Source: Bimuria novae-zelandiae CBS 107.79
Taxonomy: Eukaryota; Ascomycota; Dothideomycetes; Pleosporales; Didymosphaeriaceae
DNA: 48,120 nucleotides
Direction: 5' to 3'
Assembly (NCBI GenBank): GCA_010015655.1
Contig: ML976736.1
Location: 46,925 to 95,044, forward strand
A model generated the notes under the pieces. That model was given only the letters and a program-made list of their open reading frames with translations. It was not told the DNA's origin and searched no databases. A program made the position numbers and the translations under genes. Of the stretch, positions 21,991 through 31,415 are shown in pieces (positions within the stretch are counted from its first letter, which is position 1; the number at the start of each line of letters is the position of its first letter).

Positions 21991-23450
21991 CTGCCGGGTC
22001 CTCCGGTTTGGGGCGTACGAGGAAGCAGGTTTCTCTTTGAACATCCTCTCGACCTGATTTCCGAGGCCACCGATGGATCCGTCGTAGTGTTTGTCGAAAG
22101 TGGTAAACAAATCTGGACTTGGACTACCTTTATCGATACCCTGAATCCATTCCTTGATACTAAGGGTGGTAGGCACGCCTGGCTTGGGAAAATTGCCGAC
22201 GTAGTTGTATTGAAGAAGTCCGAACGTGCTCTTAGGTACAGGCGCCTCGATCGTCCCAGTACAATAATCGCTATCGATGCTGTATGCTGTTAGCTAACCC
22301 AATTATCTTTTGAGCTACCCCGTCTACGTACGTCCGAACAAAAGCATTCCCCTCGAAGGCTGTTTTGTAGCATGCGAGCGTGTTGAAGACATTGAAGAGC
22401 TCGGCTTCAGTAGAGAAAAACCACTTGACTGCACTGCAAACCCTGACGAATTCTGTTCGTGGCATAAACGGAATCAAGACTTAGAACTCTCCTCCAAAGC
22501 GTTTGGATCGCTCGGATTTACTGGCTTGTTCGCAGCCTTTCCGTAAGATAAGATCAGAGTGCAGAATCCGAGCACTGCGTCATTGATCTTCGTTTTATCG
22601 ACCTTGAGGTGATGGAGTGCATCGAAATATTCTGCGGTGACTAGCTGGATATTTTGGCCTCTGTGGTAAGGAGTGATGCCATTCAAGATGTTCCGGCCAT
22701 ATTTTGCGTATGCAAGGCGCACATTCTCTTTCATCAAGTAATATAACGCTTCTAGAGGCATCGATGTCATGATTTGAGGAGCCCAATAGATCTCGTCTTT
22801 TTTGGTATCTTTTTTCAGGTTTCTGACGATCCAAGGATCTGGGCATTCCTGATAATCCTCAATGATAACCTGATTGCTCGGATCCTCACTACAAGGCGTC
22901 CAACTCGCCTACAAAGGTCAGTTATGTCAAGGTTGTAGACCGCTCAACGAATTCCGTACCAAATCGTCATGAGCTGCTCGACTAGCGGCTGCGGCGGCCC
23001 CTGAGCCGGCTTTAATGTTCGGGCCATCCAAGACGTACTCCGCACTGAGTCTCCCGGCGCCTTGTTCGACTGAAGTGTCTACTTAAAGCACAAAGTTCGG
23101 CCCAGAATGGCCCATAACCGTCTTACGTTTTGCTGAAAAGGTGTCTCGGAGGCCACATAGACGGTTTGTAAACTGAATCTTGATAGTTTCGAACTCGGCT
23201 CCAATGCTCGCATCTCCAGAATCAGTAGGTCCATCGTTGAACTCGACTAGTGAAATTTCCTCATATTTTTCATCGCAGCCAGGGAGGAGTGCACGTGGAA
23301 TCGTTGACGCCAATACAGCCGCGTTTGTAGTAAGAAAGAGGAAGAAAAAAGGTACAGAATACATGCCGGGCAGCTCTGTTTATCGAAGAGGGAAGAATGG
23401 AGTGGGTTTCGTTTGGTTTTGGATCATACATGAAGAGTAAAATGCACCAT

Positions 23451-23458
23451 TTATATAT
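23451..23458 (-). promoter_or_regulatory. TATA box of the broken secreted-protein gene
   Basis: CATATATAAATG on the minus strand, about 90 bases before the ATG at 23364. Confidence 0.45.
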
Positions 23459-23464
23459 GCCCTC

Positions 23465-24762
23465 CAAAACATTGTTGCGTCAGATCAGTCCTCCTATTTT
23501 CCAAATTCATAACAGCTTTGCTCAGAACTGACCATCGTGCCGCTCATATGGCATAGCAAGTTGCTGAAGGATGCCGAGGGGACTCAGCATAACGCCTCTT
23601 CGCCACCTTTAGGCCTGATCTATGTGGCACGGCACAGGATCTAGTGTTTCAATATGTTGACAATCGACGTCAAATAGGCACGGTCCGTGATTACTGGCGA
23701 CGAATTATGCAATTTTTATTCCCTTCTTATTGCATACGATTAAAAAGAATTGAATGGAAATTTTGGCTGCAACGGCTAAGACGGTTCTCTGTAACCGTTA
23801 AGAATATTCTACTCCTGTAGGATCAGAAGGTTAGCCTTTTGCTCCATCACATTCTCCATTGCAGTGTTTGCTAGATATAAGTGTGGCCATAGGGTGTACT
23901 GTGGCCATGAGGAAAGTGTGATATCGAGTAAAGTGGAGAAGTAGAATACACCAGCACTCGCCAAAATGACACTTTGCGTGCAGTTATATCTCTCTAGGCT
24001 TCAGGGCACGTTTGCGTAGGCATCAGTGTCGTGATGGTGAGGTGATATGAAGAGAAGTTGGTGCTACGGAACGGGACCGTGGTCTGAGGCGAAAGATGGC
24101 ACACCCAGCATCTTCGCCGCCACCGTGCAAGTACATAGTTGGATACAGAGAAGTTTCATTAAGCAACCTAAGGCGCGAGTAAGGGAACATCAAGCAACCT
24201 AAGGCGCTGAGGAAGGAACACGTAAGAGTAACAAGTGATGGAGCTGAAACAACGCCGGGCTAGATAAGAGGCACAGTTGTGAGGCAGTGTTAAGGAAGCG
24301 TACGTACATGTCAGCATGACTTGATAATATAATATGCCAGGTCAATTTCAATTGAAACCTCAATTTGAAAGAAGTTATTGTGCCCGCGCAATTGGTTTCG
24401 TACCTGGTAGACAAGCCAAAAACCGGCGCGTGGCATTGGACAGACGCTGTTTGGCTGTGCCATGGCAATGTAGTGCGATGTCGATCCGGGAAGAATATAC
24501 ATGCTTGGTTGTAGTGATAGCTTACCTGCACAATGCATACGGGCGTACATAGGCAGCAACGGCCGAAATGAGTCATAGTTCGTGGCGTGGTTATCCGATC
24601 CCCGGGGCCGTACCTAGCGGGTCGAGATGTGCCCTCAACACTATTATTGTAAAAGTAGCAGAATTCGCCTTATTTGATTCTGCGTCAGCATAAACATCAT
24701 CTTTAACTGCTGCCAGATATTCGCTAAATAACCCGATCAACAACGAGACAAACCACTTCACT
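23465..24762. other. intergenic, no gene recognised
   Basis: Divergent upstream region between the broken secreted gene (minus) and the F-box gene (plus). A direct repeat of 15 bases (AAGCAACCTAAGGCG) occurs near 24162 and 24192. Overlapping frames of 70 to 125 codons at 24199-24576 show no domain, and their Cys/His-rich content looks like chance. The last 60 bases before 24763 are A/C-rich, as is common in fungal leaders. Confidence 0.5.
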
Positions 24763-26237
24763 ATGGCTCTTACCAACCTCCCATCCGAGCTTCTGGACAT
24801 GATTGTCGAATTCTCTCTACCAGAGATCTTCAAGAGCTTGGCAACGATCTGCTGGAAAATCTACGAGCGATGCACGCCATTCATCAACCGCCACAATGAG
24901 CTGCGCTCGCGCTTCCGAGATTTTGGCTATTACGCTCACGCCTACGACAGCGTGGTAGCCGCCTCCGACCTCATCAGCCTCATCGCCGCTGATCCCTGTG
25001 TTGCGCGGTACATTCGAACTGCCGACCTTAGAGGAGACAGCACGTTCCTTCGGCATCTACTTACCCGTGGCAAACCACCAAAGTCAGTTCCAAGCATTGA
25101 GGACGGAGGAGTCATTGTCCAACTGTTCGCGAACTCTACACCCCTCCGGCGAGCCGGGTTAGACTGGAGAGAGTATTACTCTGTTTTCGCAGAGGACGTC
25201 AGAGAGATGCGCTTTTCGCAACACGGCTGTGCCTTCCTCCTAACGCTGCTTGGACAAGTCGAGTGGCTCCGATTACCAGGAACAGGGAAGCCGAATGCCG
25301 AGACGAACGAGCTGCTCGATTTCCTTTCCAAAGAGGCGCAGCAACACGGCTTTTCATCTTCCGGTCTGCGGTCAGTCAAGACTTTTATTGGGTCGCTATC
25401 GACATCTGAGACAGAATATCAGGGCTTGAGTTGGACGAGCCCCTTCCTCGCTCTACCACACTTAAAGGTGTTTAGCATTTCTGGCAGCTTCGCAGTCCGG
25501 GAAAACCCTAGGACTTTTCCGTTTAGACGGTCGTCTCATATCGTGAGCACCCTTGAAGCAGCTCATCTAAGTGGTTGTTGTATTTACGACACAGGCATAA
25601 GCGCGTTCCTCAAGCATACACCACGCTTGAAAACGTTGTCATACTCGCACAGTATAGAGCATGACTACCTCCCTCTAGACTGGGACATCTGCAATTTTAT
25701 CAATGCAGTAGCGCGCGAAGCCGGTAGTCATCTTGTAGAACTTTCGGTGAGGATCCTTGATTTGCGCGGCTCTATCCTCCCCGGCAGGTATCGACACGTC
25801 CTTTCCAGAAGCTAAAGAGGTTCGAGTTTCCCCAGGAAGTTCTCATGTGCAACATCAATTCCACAGGTGTCGCAGGAAACATTGCCACCTCGTTGCAATA
25901 CCTCTTCAACGGCGGGTCACTGGACCCGTTCGTACGCGACTTGATACCTCCTTCAGTCACACATCTGTGGTTGACCTCCAAGGGAATGGGTCCTTATGAC
26001 ATAGGTCTTGATACCCTGTTCCGTCACTTTCGTTCGGTACGAAGATCCCAGCTGCCTCATCTCCAACATGTTTACATCGACTGTGAACAGGGAGCGGTCA
26101 ACGCGTACAAGCAACAGTGCAACAAGATCGTTGTGGAGGGCGATAGAGAAGGTGTGGTTATACACTTGAATGTGCATGGTAGTTCCGGGGGTATCGAATG
26201 GAATAGTTCGCCTTATATTGTCAGTCAGCGACTTTAG
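24763..26237 (+). CDS. F-box protein
   Basis: The protein starts MALTNLPSELLDMIVEFSL, the first helix of an F-box, followed by FKSLATICWKIYERCTPFINRH; F-box proteins link substrates to SCF ubiquitin ligases through Skp1. The body has LRR-like spacing (LPHLKVFSISGSF, LEAAHLSGCCIYDTGISAFL, RLKTLSYSHSIEHD), usual for fungal F-box proteins. The first frame runs to a TAA at 25813-25815. The protein continues in another frame with PFQKLKRFEFPQEVLMCNIN to TAG 26235-26237. The switch could be a 41-base intron (GTGAGG at 25748 to CAG at 25788, phase 0), which is short and lacks a clear branch site, or a frameshift. A frameshift is likelier because VRILDLRGSILPG inside the intron looks coding. Without a fix the product loses about 140 residues. 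Confidence 0.72.
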
Positions 26238-27076
26238 CCTTAGCAGGAACAGAGACACTGCAATGCATTCAAATCTTGCCAAAATCTCTGTGCGGTAGGA
26301 TGTTGTGGTCGAAGGTTCTAAGCCGATACTTGATGGTTGTTAAAAGGGGGATGCGGGACGGGAGAACCAATTAACTCAGTAACGGCGGAGGAACCCTTGC
26401 AGCAAAGAGACCCACGCGGTCAAGGTACATAAGATATTTTAGACTTGTTACAGTCGCATTTTCAGTAATAGTAAAGTCGTATTACACGCTCGGTCGTGCG
26501 TGATTTCTTTGAGGTCGGTACCGGTGCTCTGAGATCGGTTCGTTGCGGGTCTTACCTGCTGAGAGTTGTCTGTGGCGTGTTGGGTGTACTTGTCGCGTTC
26601 ATCGTGGTGGTTGGTGCTTACCGCCGGAGACGACAGTTCAAGTATCGCTTGCGGTCGTTGTCCGCCGTCCATGACTTCTCCTACGAGGAGTTATGACCTG
26701 ACTATGCAGACACTACTCTTGAATTTGAGGATGTGTCGGCGTCGTGAGCATTCGGTTTGTGAAACATTCGGAAGGCCTGAAACAACACTTAATTAACGGG
26801 TGGTCAGTTCGTACGCTAGCTCCACATATCATCAACATGCGGGAACCAATACCCGGGGCGATGGAGGTCAGAGAATAATTTGCATGTACCGTGGATTAAG
26901 GACGATCCGATAATTAGAAACCTGGAGAGAAATTGCGCAGCTGGTGTATAAGTACCCTGCTGATCGCTGGAAAGAAGAACGACTTCACCGGTCCAGCATA
27001 CACTCGTTTTGGCTCGAAGAAAATTGTTCGTCCTGTGCTCAGACCGTCGCTCGTTATTGAAACCCCAAATCTCAGA
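26238..27076. other. intergenic; small frame with one membrane-like helix
   Basis: Mostly featureless. A plus-strand frame at 26496-26696 reads CGVLGVLVAFIVVVGAYRRRR, which looks like one transmembrane helix followed by a basic tail and ends HDFSYEEL. It may be the last exon of a decayed membrane-protein gene. No start or upstream exon could be supported. Confidence 0.25.
26946..26951 (+). promoter_or_regulatory. TATA box of the 27077 gene
   Basis: GTATAAGTA, about 130 bases before the start codon at 27077. Confidence 0.4.
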
Positions 27077-27561
27077 ATGCGCGACTTCGTCATTGTTTCG
27101 GTGCTGGTTCTGGCTGCCAGCGTGGTCGCAACACTCGACCCGGCCACCACCAACACGAATGGAAAATTCCCTACCAAGCCTAGTTGTTCCCGTAAGCCTA
27201 GCATCACCTCATCGCGACAGTTTTTAACCCGTCTTTCTCTACAGCCGTGAAGACTTCCAAAGCCATTCAAGCCGCCGAATGCTCACACAACACGCGCACT
27301 AGCAAGCAGACCTTCGCTGTCTTCACGACCGACCACAAATATGATAAAGTCAACGGTGCGCCATACGGTACCTGTGAGGCGTACAACTGTGATCCGGGCA
27401 CCGCTATGACAGCTAGTGCAGATGCTTGGACCTTTTTCTGGAGCGGGGCGGGAGAGTGCGATGGAGAGGGTGTTGGGTGCATCAAGAACCCAGTTGACGG
27501 GATGTGCGGGTGTGAGAACTCAGATGGAACTTTTGTTCCGGGTGGATCGAACTGTGAATAA
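27077..27561 (+). CDS. small secreted cysteine-rich protein (candidate effector)
   Basis: Two exons, 27077-27191 and 27245-27561, encode 143 residues. The 53-base intron has donor GTAAGC and acceptor CTACAG and joins phase 1 cleanly, replacing a stop in the unspliced frame. Residues 1-19 (MRDFVIVSVLVLAASVVAT) are a signal peptide, which decides the start, since the frame is open further upstream. The mature part has nine Cys, in motifs such as AAECSHNTRTSKQTFAVFTT, GAPYGTCEAYNCDPG, DAWTFFWSGAGECDG, GVGCIKNPVDGMCGCENSDG and GGSNC. I recall similar small secreted proteins in plant-associated fungi but know no function. It is apoplast- or surface-directed by inference. It faces the 27802-28122 gene tail to tail, about 240 bases apart, and shows no RIP damage. 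Confidence 0.8.
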
Positions 27562-27801
27562 TGGCCAGGCCCATGCGCGCGAGGATACGTTCTTCCCGAG
27601 GTCGCAAAGACGCAAGTAAATTGCTTCGATAGACCAGGCTCTCTTGTCACACTCAAGCTTCAAGAGAGTGAGTTTAATTTGCTCTGTAATAGGTATTATA
27701 TGTAACAAATGAGCCGCAGTGTCGATATGGAGTAGTGCTCTGTTCTCTGTTGACTTTCCATATTGTCATTTGGGCCCTTTTACTCTCATGTTCGGACCTG
27801 G

Positions 27802-28122
27802 CTAACTGCAGCCGACGCCGGTCGACTGCCATGTGCATGAAGTTTGACAGAGATAGATAACCGTCGAGCCGTCCGGCTTGGAGAAACACCTGCTGTAGAC
27901 AAAGTTGGGTGCTGTCGGAGCGGATTTAGCGAGAGCCAACGAAGGCATGTGGCATTGCGGAGAAGTCCCGTCATTCTAGAAAATGGTTGGAAGGGACTTA
28001 CCAGCGCCGCATGTGCAGGACGATCCAACGGGAGGAGCTGGGTCGAGAGCAACCGCCGGTGCAGCAGCGGGAGCAGCAGTGGCGGCCGCAATGAGGGCGG
28101 AGAAAGCAATTCCGAAACGCAT
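27802..28122 (-). CDS. small secreted cysteine-rich protein, intron-dependent
   Basis: The start MRFGIAFSALIAAATAAPAA is a signal peptide. SSCTCGA follows, and the end reads YSRCFSKPDGSTVIYLCQ, TSCTWQSTGVGCS, stop at 27804-27802. Read straight through, the frame has one TAG at 27978-27976 (codon 49). A 90-base intron at 28001-27912 with a perfect GTAAGT donor and a GACAG acceptor keeps the frame, removes the stop and leaves a 76-residue precursor with six Cys, an even number suited to disulphide bonds. I prefer this model. The alternative is a 106-residue protein with seven Cys inactivated by a CAG-to-TAG change. The intervening residues (NDGTSPQCHMPSLALAK) look somewhat coding, so the question is open. 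A TATA box lies about 125 bases upstream. Confidence 0.6.
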
Positions 28123-28247
28123 GCTGATAGTTAGACGATACTGGTCCGATTCTATTGGACTGCGGGCCGATCAAAGAGCTGTCGGAAGAGTTAGCTGTTT
28201 TGATACGGATGCTGATGCTCCAACTTGTACGTGTGCGATCGCGTGTT

Positions 28248-28256
28248 CTTTATATA
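28248..28256 (-). promoter_or_regulatory. TATA box of the 28122 gene
   Basis: GTATATAAAG on the minus strand, about 125 bases before the start codon, in a region with no other gene. Confidence 0.5.
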
Positions 28257-28259
28257 CCC

Positions 28260-29330
28260 TTTCGTTCCAGGCACGTCCCACCTCAGGCAATACAAGGACC
28301 GGGCTGCCTACCCGTGCGGATGATACCGTTTGGCGTCAGAGTTGCAGTGCTGGTTGAAAAATTTGTGGGGGCCAGCAGTATGTATCACAACCAGTATGAA
28401 CTGCAGATGCCTCCATACCGCATATTGAGCACCGAGTGAAGAGCTCTAAGGCATGCTACTTTGCATGAAGGAACCGTTTATGTAAGCGCTAGTTGAAGTT
28501 GGCCTAACATGACGCAGCTTATGGACGGTACCCTATTTCTTTGTTGAGTTGACTTTTCGTACCGACACTTGAGCATGACGCGTGGGCGACGATCTTTCGA
28601 CCTTGTTGGCGGATTCATGTCTTTCAAGCCAGCCATACATTTGGAGAAATGGGTAACTATGGTCGCAACAAACATTGCTACCATGCTTCGGGTCGTAGAC
28701 CTGACGTCTGGGGCCGAAGTATTCAGGTCCGAAGAGCGATAAATGAGCTGTTATTCTCATCGCCTGTCGCTTCCAAATATTGGACGTGATTTGAAGGCTG
28801 GGGTGGTGAAAACACGGGATAGCCGATAGCGGGCTGAGCACATCTGCGCCACGTGCGGATTCTTCTGGCGAGTTAACGTAAAAAGCAAGCAAAATGTTGA
28901 GGTGACACGCACAAGCTGACTGTGCCTTCTTCGATTTCTACCGGGGTTTATCTGACCTCGGGATGTTACGCGCACACATAGATTTGGTCACTACACACAG
29001 AAAGTCTACTCTCTGTCATTTCGATGGCCAGTGGTGCCTTTATTGACGGTTTATCGCGTCGTGTTATGTACTGATGAAAGTGGGTAGCCGGAAAACCAGA
29101 TCTGCGTTGCATCAGTACCGCTCCCGCCCGTCCGCACTAGCCAAATTATGACTAGCTTTCTCGATCCGTGCTAACCCTTTTTGGAATTCAACATTAATCC
29201 TGCAGCCTTTCAGGTTGTAGATGTCTCACACCACGAAACTATATCCATAACGTAAACCGCCTCAGAAGGCTTGTAGAGGCATAACCCCATGTTCGCCGTA
29301 GCCTGATACTTGGCCCGCTAAGCTCACCCG
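28260..29330. other. intergenic, no gene recognised
   Basis: Gene-like composition without a convincing reading frame, splice pattern or repeat. Short frames on both strands are Cys/Arg-rich, overlap each other and match nothing I recognise. Confidence 0.45.
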
Positions 29331-29333
29331 CAC

Positions 29334-30378
29334 CTAGGTCCAACATTCCTCCCACTGCCCTTCTCGACATCGCTCGATGGCCTCTTGAGCCTCCTTCCAG
29401 GTCTTCTCCGAGAGTGACTCGCGTAGTTGTTGCAGAACTTCTTGCTTCGATGTTTGCGTTGCAACCGCCTCGAACCACGCGAAATCAATTAGCTTGGCAC
29501 TTTCTCCCACGATGAAGTTGGCGTGATTTGGGTCACAATGCACGAGACCCTGCTGGTGGGGCTCCTTGAGTGCTACTTCACAGAGGGGCAGGTTTGTGGG
29601 AGTAGCCTGTCTACCTTCGAGCTTCTCGATCAAGAATCCAACGACCCGGTTATCCTCTTTGATGTGGCCAAGGAACCGCGGAGAGCAGATGGACCCCTGC
29701 TCATGAAGTAGCTGGTAGGCAAAAGTTTCTCACTCAATCGCGGGGATGCCGCGTTCAAAGGGTGCAATCTTTGCGATCATACTTGAGCGCTTCGTGATGG
29801 GGGTGATGGGGTTGGAAAATTCTTCATTGGCTCTCAGAACCACTTCAAAAACCGAGGTCTGTGCACCGCTTGACAGAAGATTGACGCTCTCAAGGTCAAA
29901 GACATCAAATTGGGCACTATGTTACAGATTCTTCACCCCTGCGAGCTTTTGATTTAGAAAAGTGACCCCGAATTGCAACCGAGATTTCGGATTCCGAGTG
30001 ATGTGCGCAACGATCCAGCCTTCAGTGGTGTGATGATCGTTCGGAAATCGTTCTTTCTCGACTTCGGCCAGCAGCGAAGCTGGAATTGGCCCACCAAATG
30101 TCGCAACCGGGACTGTGATATACCGGATGGCGTTGCCAATCCTCACCCGGTACTGATGGAGATTATCGTATTCAATGTCGTCGTCGCAGGAAAGAACCTT
30201 CATGACTGGTGGCTACTTCGTTCCAGGCATCATGCTGTTGACATGTGATTTCGTAAGCTATACCGTCGAGGACTATCAATATTTCGAAGGATCTGTGCTC
30301 GATAAATCGATGCTTAAACCCTGGATTCTTAGAAAGACGAAATAGATGAGACCTGCAAGGCGAATTGTTGATTAGCAA
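29334..30378 (-). pseudogene. protein-kinase-like gene with two nonsense codons and a frameshift
   Basis: From 30378 the minus strand reads MLINNSPCRSHLF, LVLDGIAYEITCQQHDAWNE, then after a frame change near 30190 DDDIEYDNLHQYRVRIGNAI, ITPITKRSSMIAKIAPFERG, FAYQLLHEQGSICSPRFLGH, and the catalytic region GLVHCDPNHANFIV and AKLIDFAWFEAV. The last two match the HGDxxxxNF and D(F/W) motifs of fungal protein-kinase-like and aminoglycoside-phosphotransferase-like folds; Gly of HGD is Cys here. In-frame stops are TAA at 29924-29922 and TGA at 29732-29730. The same frame continues sensibly after each, so they are point mutations. The domain is small, lacking a clear Gly-rich loop, as usual for this group. 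Substrate unknown; no product is expected. Confidence 0.65.
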
Positions 30379-30611
30379 AAAAAAAATACTGTTTGGCCGC
30401 AGACACGGAGCAGTTCCGGTTGATAGTTTGGAAAGATCCTAGGTGAGTCAGTGTTTGGGTGATGGGAGAATAATACAGAGACCCGTTCTATTGTATGGCT
30501 CAGCAATACGCGCTTGACACGTGCCCATGTGCTACACCAACGTGGTACATTCACCGTGATCTCTGCTGGGTACTATCAACTCGCTAGTAGACCTTGCCAT
30601 CTATCTTCCCG

Positions 30612-30820
30612 TATAAATATCAGCCCGTCTTCTGTCTCTGATCGGAAAGCCTGCTTCCACCCAATCAATATCTCTTGATCCTGATGTTCCCACCACTGCT
30701 TAATTTCCAAACCCTAACGAAATGCCACGACAGGTGTTGGACTCTGCATTTATAAGCTAATCGCACCATCCTAAGTTTATTCTTTACAGAATATACTTGA
30801 TAAGCGACGAATCGTCTGCA
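30612..30820 (+). promoter_or_regulatory. promoter with start codon and possible first intron of a lost gene
   Basis: TATAAATA at 30612-30619 is followed by a C/T-rich leader and ATG at 30722 (MPRQ). A well-formed 56-base intron fits at 30734-30789 (donor GTGTTG, branch GCTAATC, acceptor TTTACAG). After it the frame ends within about a dozen codons, while another frame reads IYLISDESSADDGNSS. This looks like the front of a gene whose body has been lost or shifted. Confidence 0.3.
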
Positions 30821-31415
30821 GATGACGGGAATAGTAGTAGGTCTGGCTTAAGTGATCTTATGTTTTAATCCTTTTATGGTTGCATTTGGAACGTGAAATT
30901 GTGACACCCTAGCACTCGAATGAGTAAAAAAAAACTTCTTGCCTCTAGCATACGGACATCATCATGGACCACTGGAATTAACAACGTGGCAGGGCAATTG
31001 ATATTTAACGACGTTTATTTGACTAAGAAAAGTACATGTATACTATCAAAAAACCTTATTCGTCCTATTCCAAGTACGGAATGAAAATGGGTTAGGATAG
31101 TGAGGAATCGATGTTATTGTAGGACAATAGCGATTCTAGTATATAAACAGGTGTGTGGGCCTCATGCGCCCCTGTGCGCGGGCAGAGAATCAGCCAAGCG
31201 GCGCTATGAAATTCCGACGACATAATGTCCTGCACAACGTCACGAGAAACACAGTGTAGCGAGACAAATCATAGATACTTCCAACTGTACCCAAATTGTA
31301 ACTCCTAACACACCCAGGATCTAGATTCCTAGGATGGAATAATATACTTTGCTATTTTCAGAACATGCTCCAACCTTCTAAGCCGAAAATTATAGTGCTT
31401 TTAAATCCCTCCAGA
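30821..31415. other. intergenic, edge of AT-rich block
   Basis: No reading frame or RNA gene is recognised. GC content drops gradually and the RIP-type TA-rich sequence begins at about 31400. Confidence 0.45.

Larger units (their letters stand above)
21514..23364 (-). pseudogene. broken secreted-protein gene with Pro/Asp and Asn-Tyr repeats
   Basis: It begins with a signal peptide (MYSVPFFFLFLTTNAAVLA) at 23364. A 51-base intron with donor GTACGG, branch-like AACTGAC and acceptor TAG fits at 22959-22909. Conserved-looking segments follow: GAEFETIKIQF, RLSAEYVLDGPNIKAGSGAA, PMPLEALYYLMKENV, FMPRTEFVRV, SIKEWIQGI, SPDLFTTFDKHYDGSIGGLG and PLFEFRDLFSQTTVDFERFM. I recall this order of motifs from secreted fungal proteins of unknown function but can give no family name. 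Lesions are a TAA at 23085-23083 and frame changes near 22480 and 22270, so no full-length product is possible. Two tandem-repeat tracts lie in the 3' half. A TATA box lies about 90 bases upstream of the start. Confidence 0.65.

Noticed and set aside
21713..22293. Plus-strand frames with Trp/Arg/Val repeats
   Set aside because: They are antisense to the Pro-Ala-Asp repeat of the minus-strand secreted gene.
24199..24576. 125-codon minus-strand frame between genes
   Set aside because: No signal, domain or splice support; Cys/His content looks random.
28478..28975. Overlapping minus-strand frames of 68 to 119 codons
   Set aside because: Mutually overlapping, no motifs, no promoter-like context.
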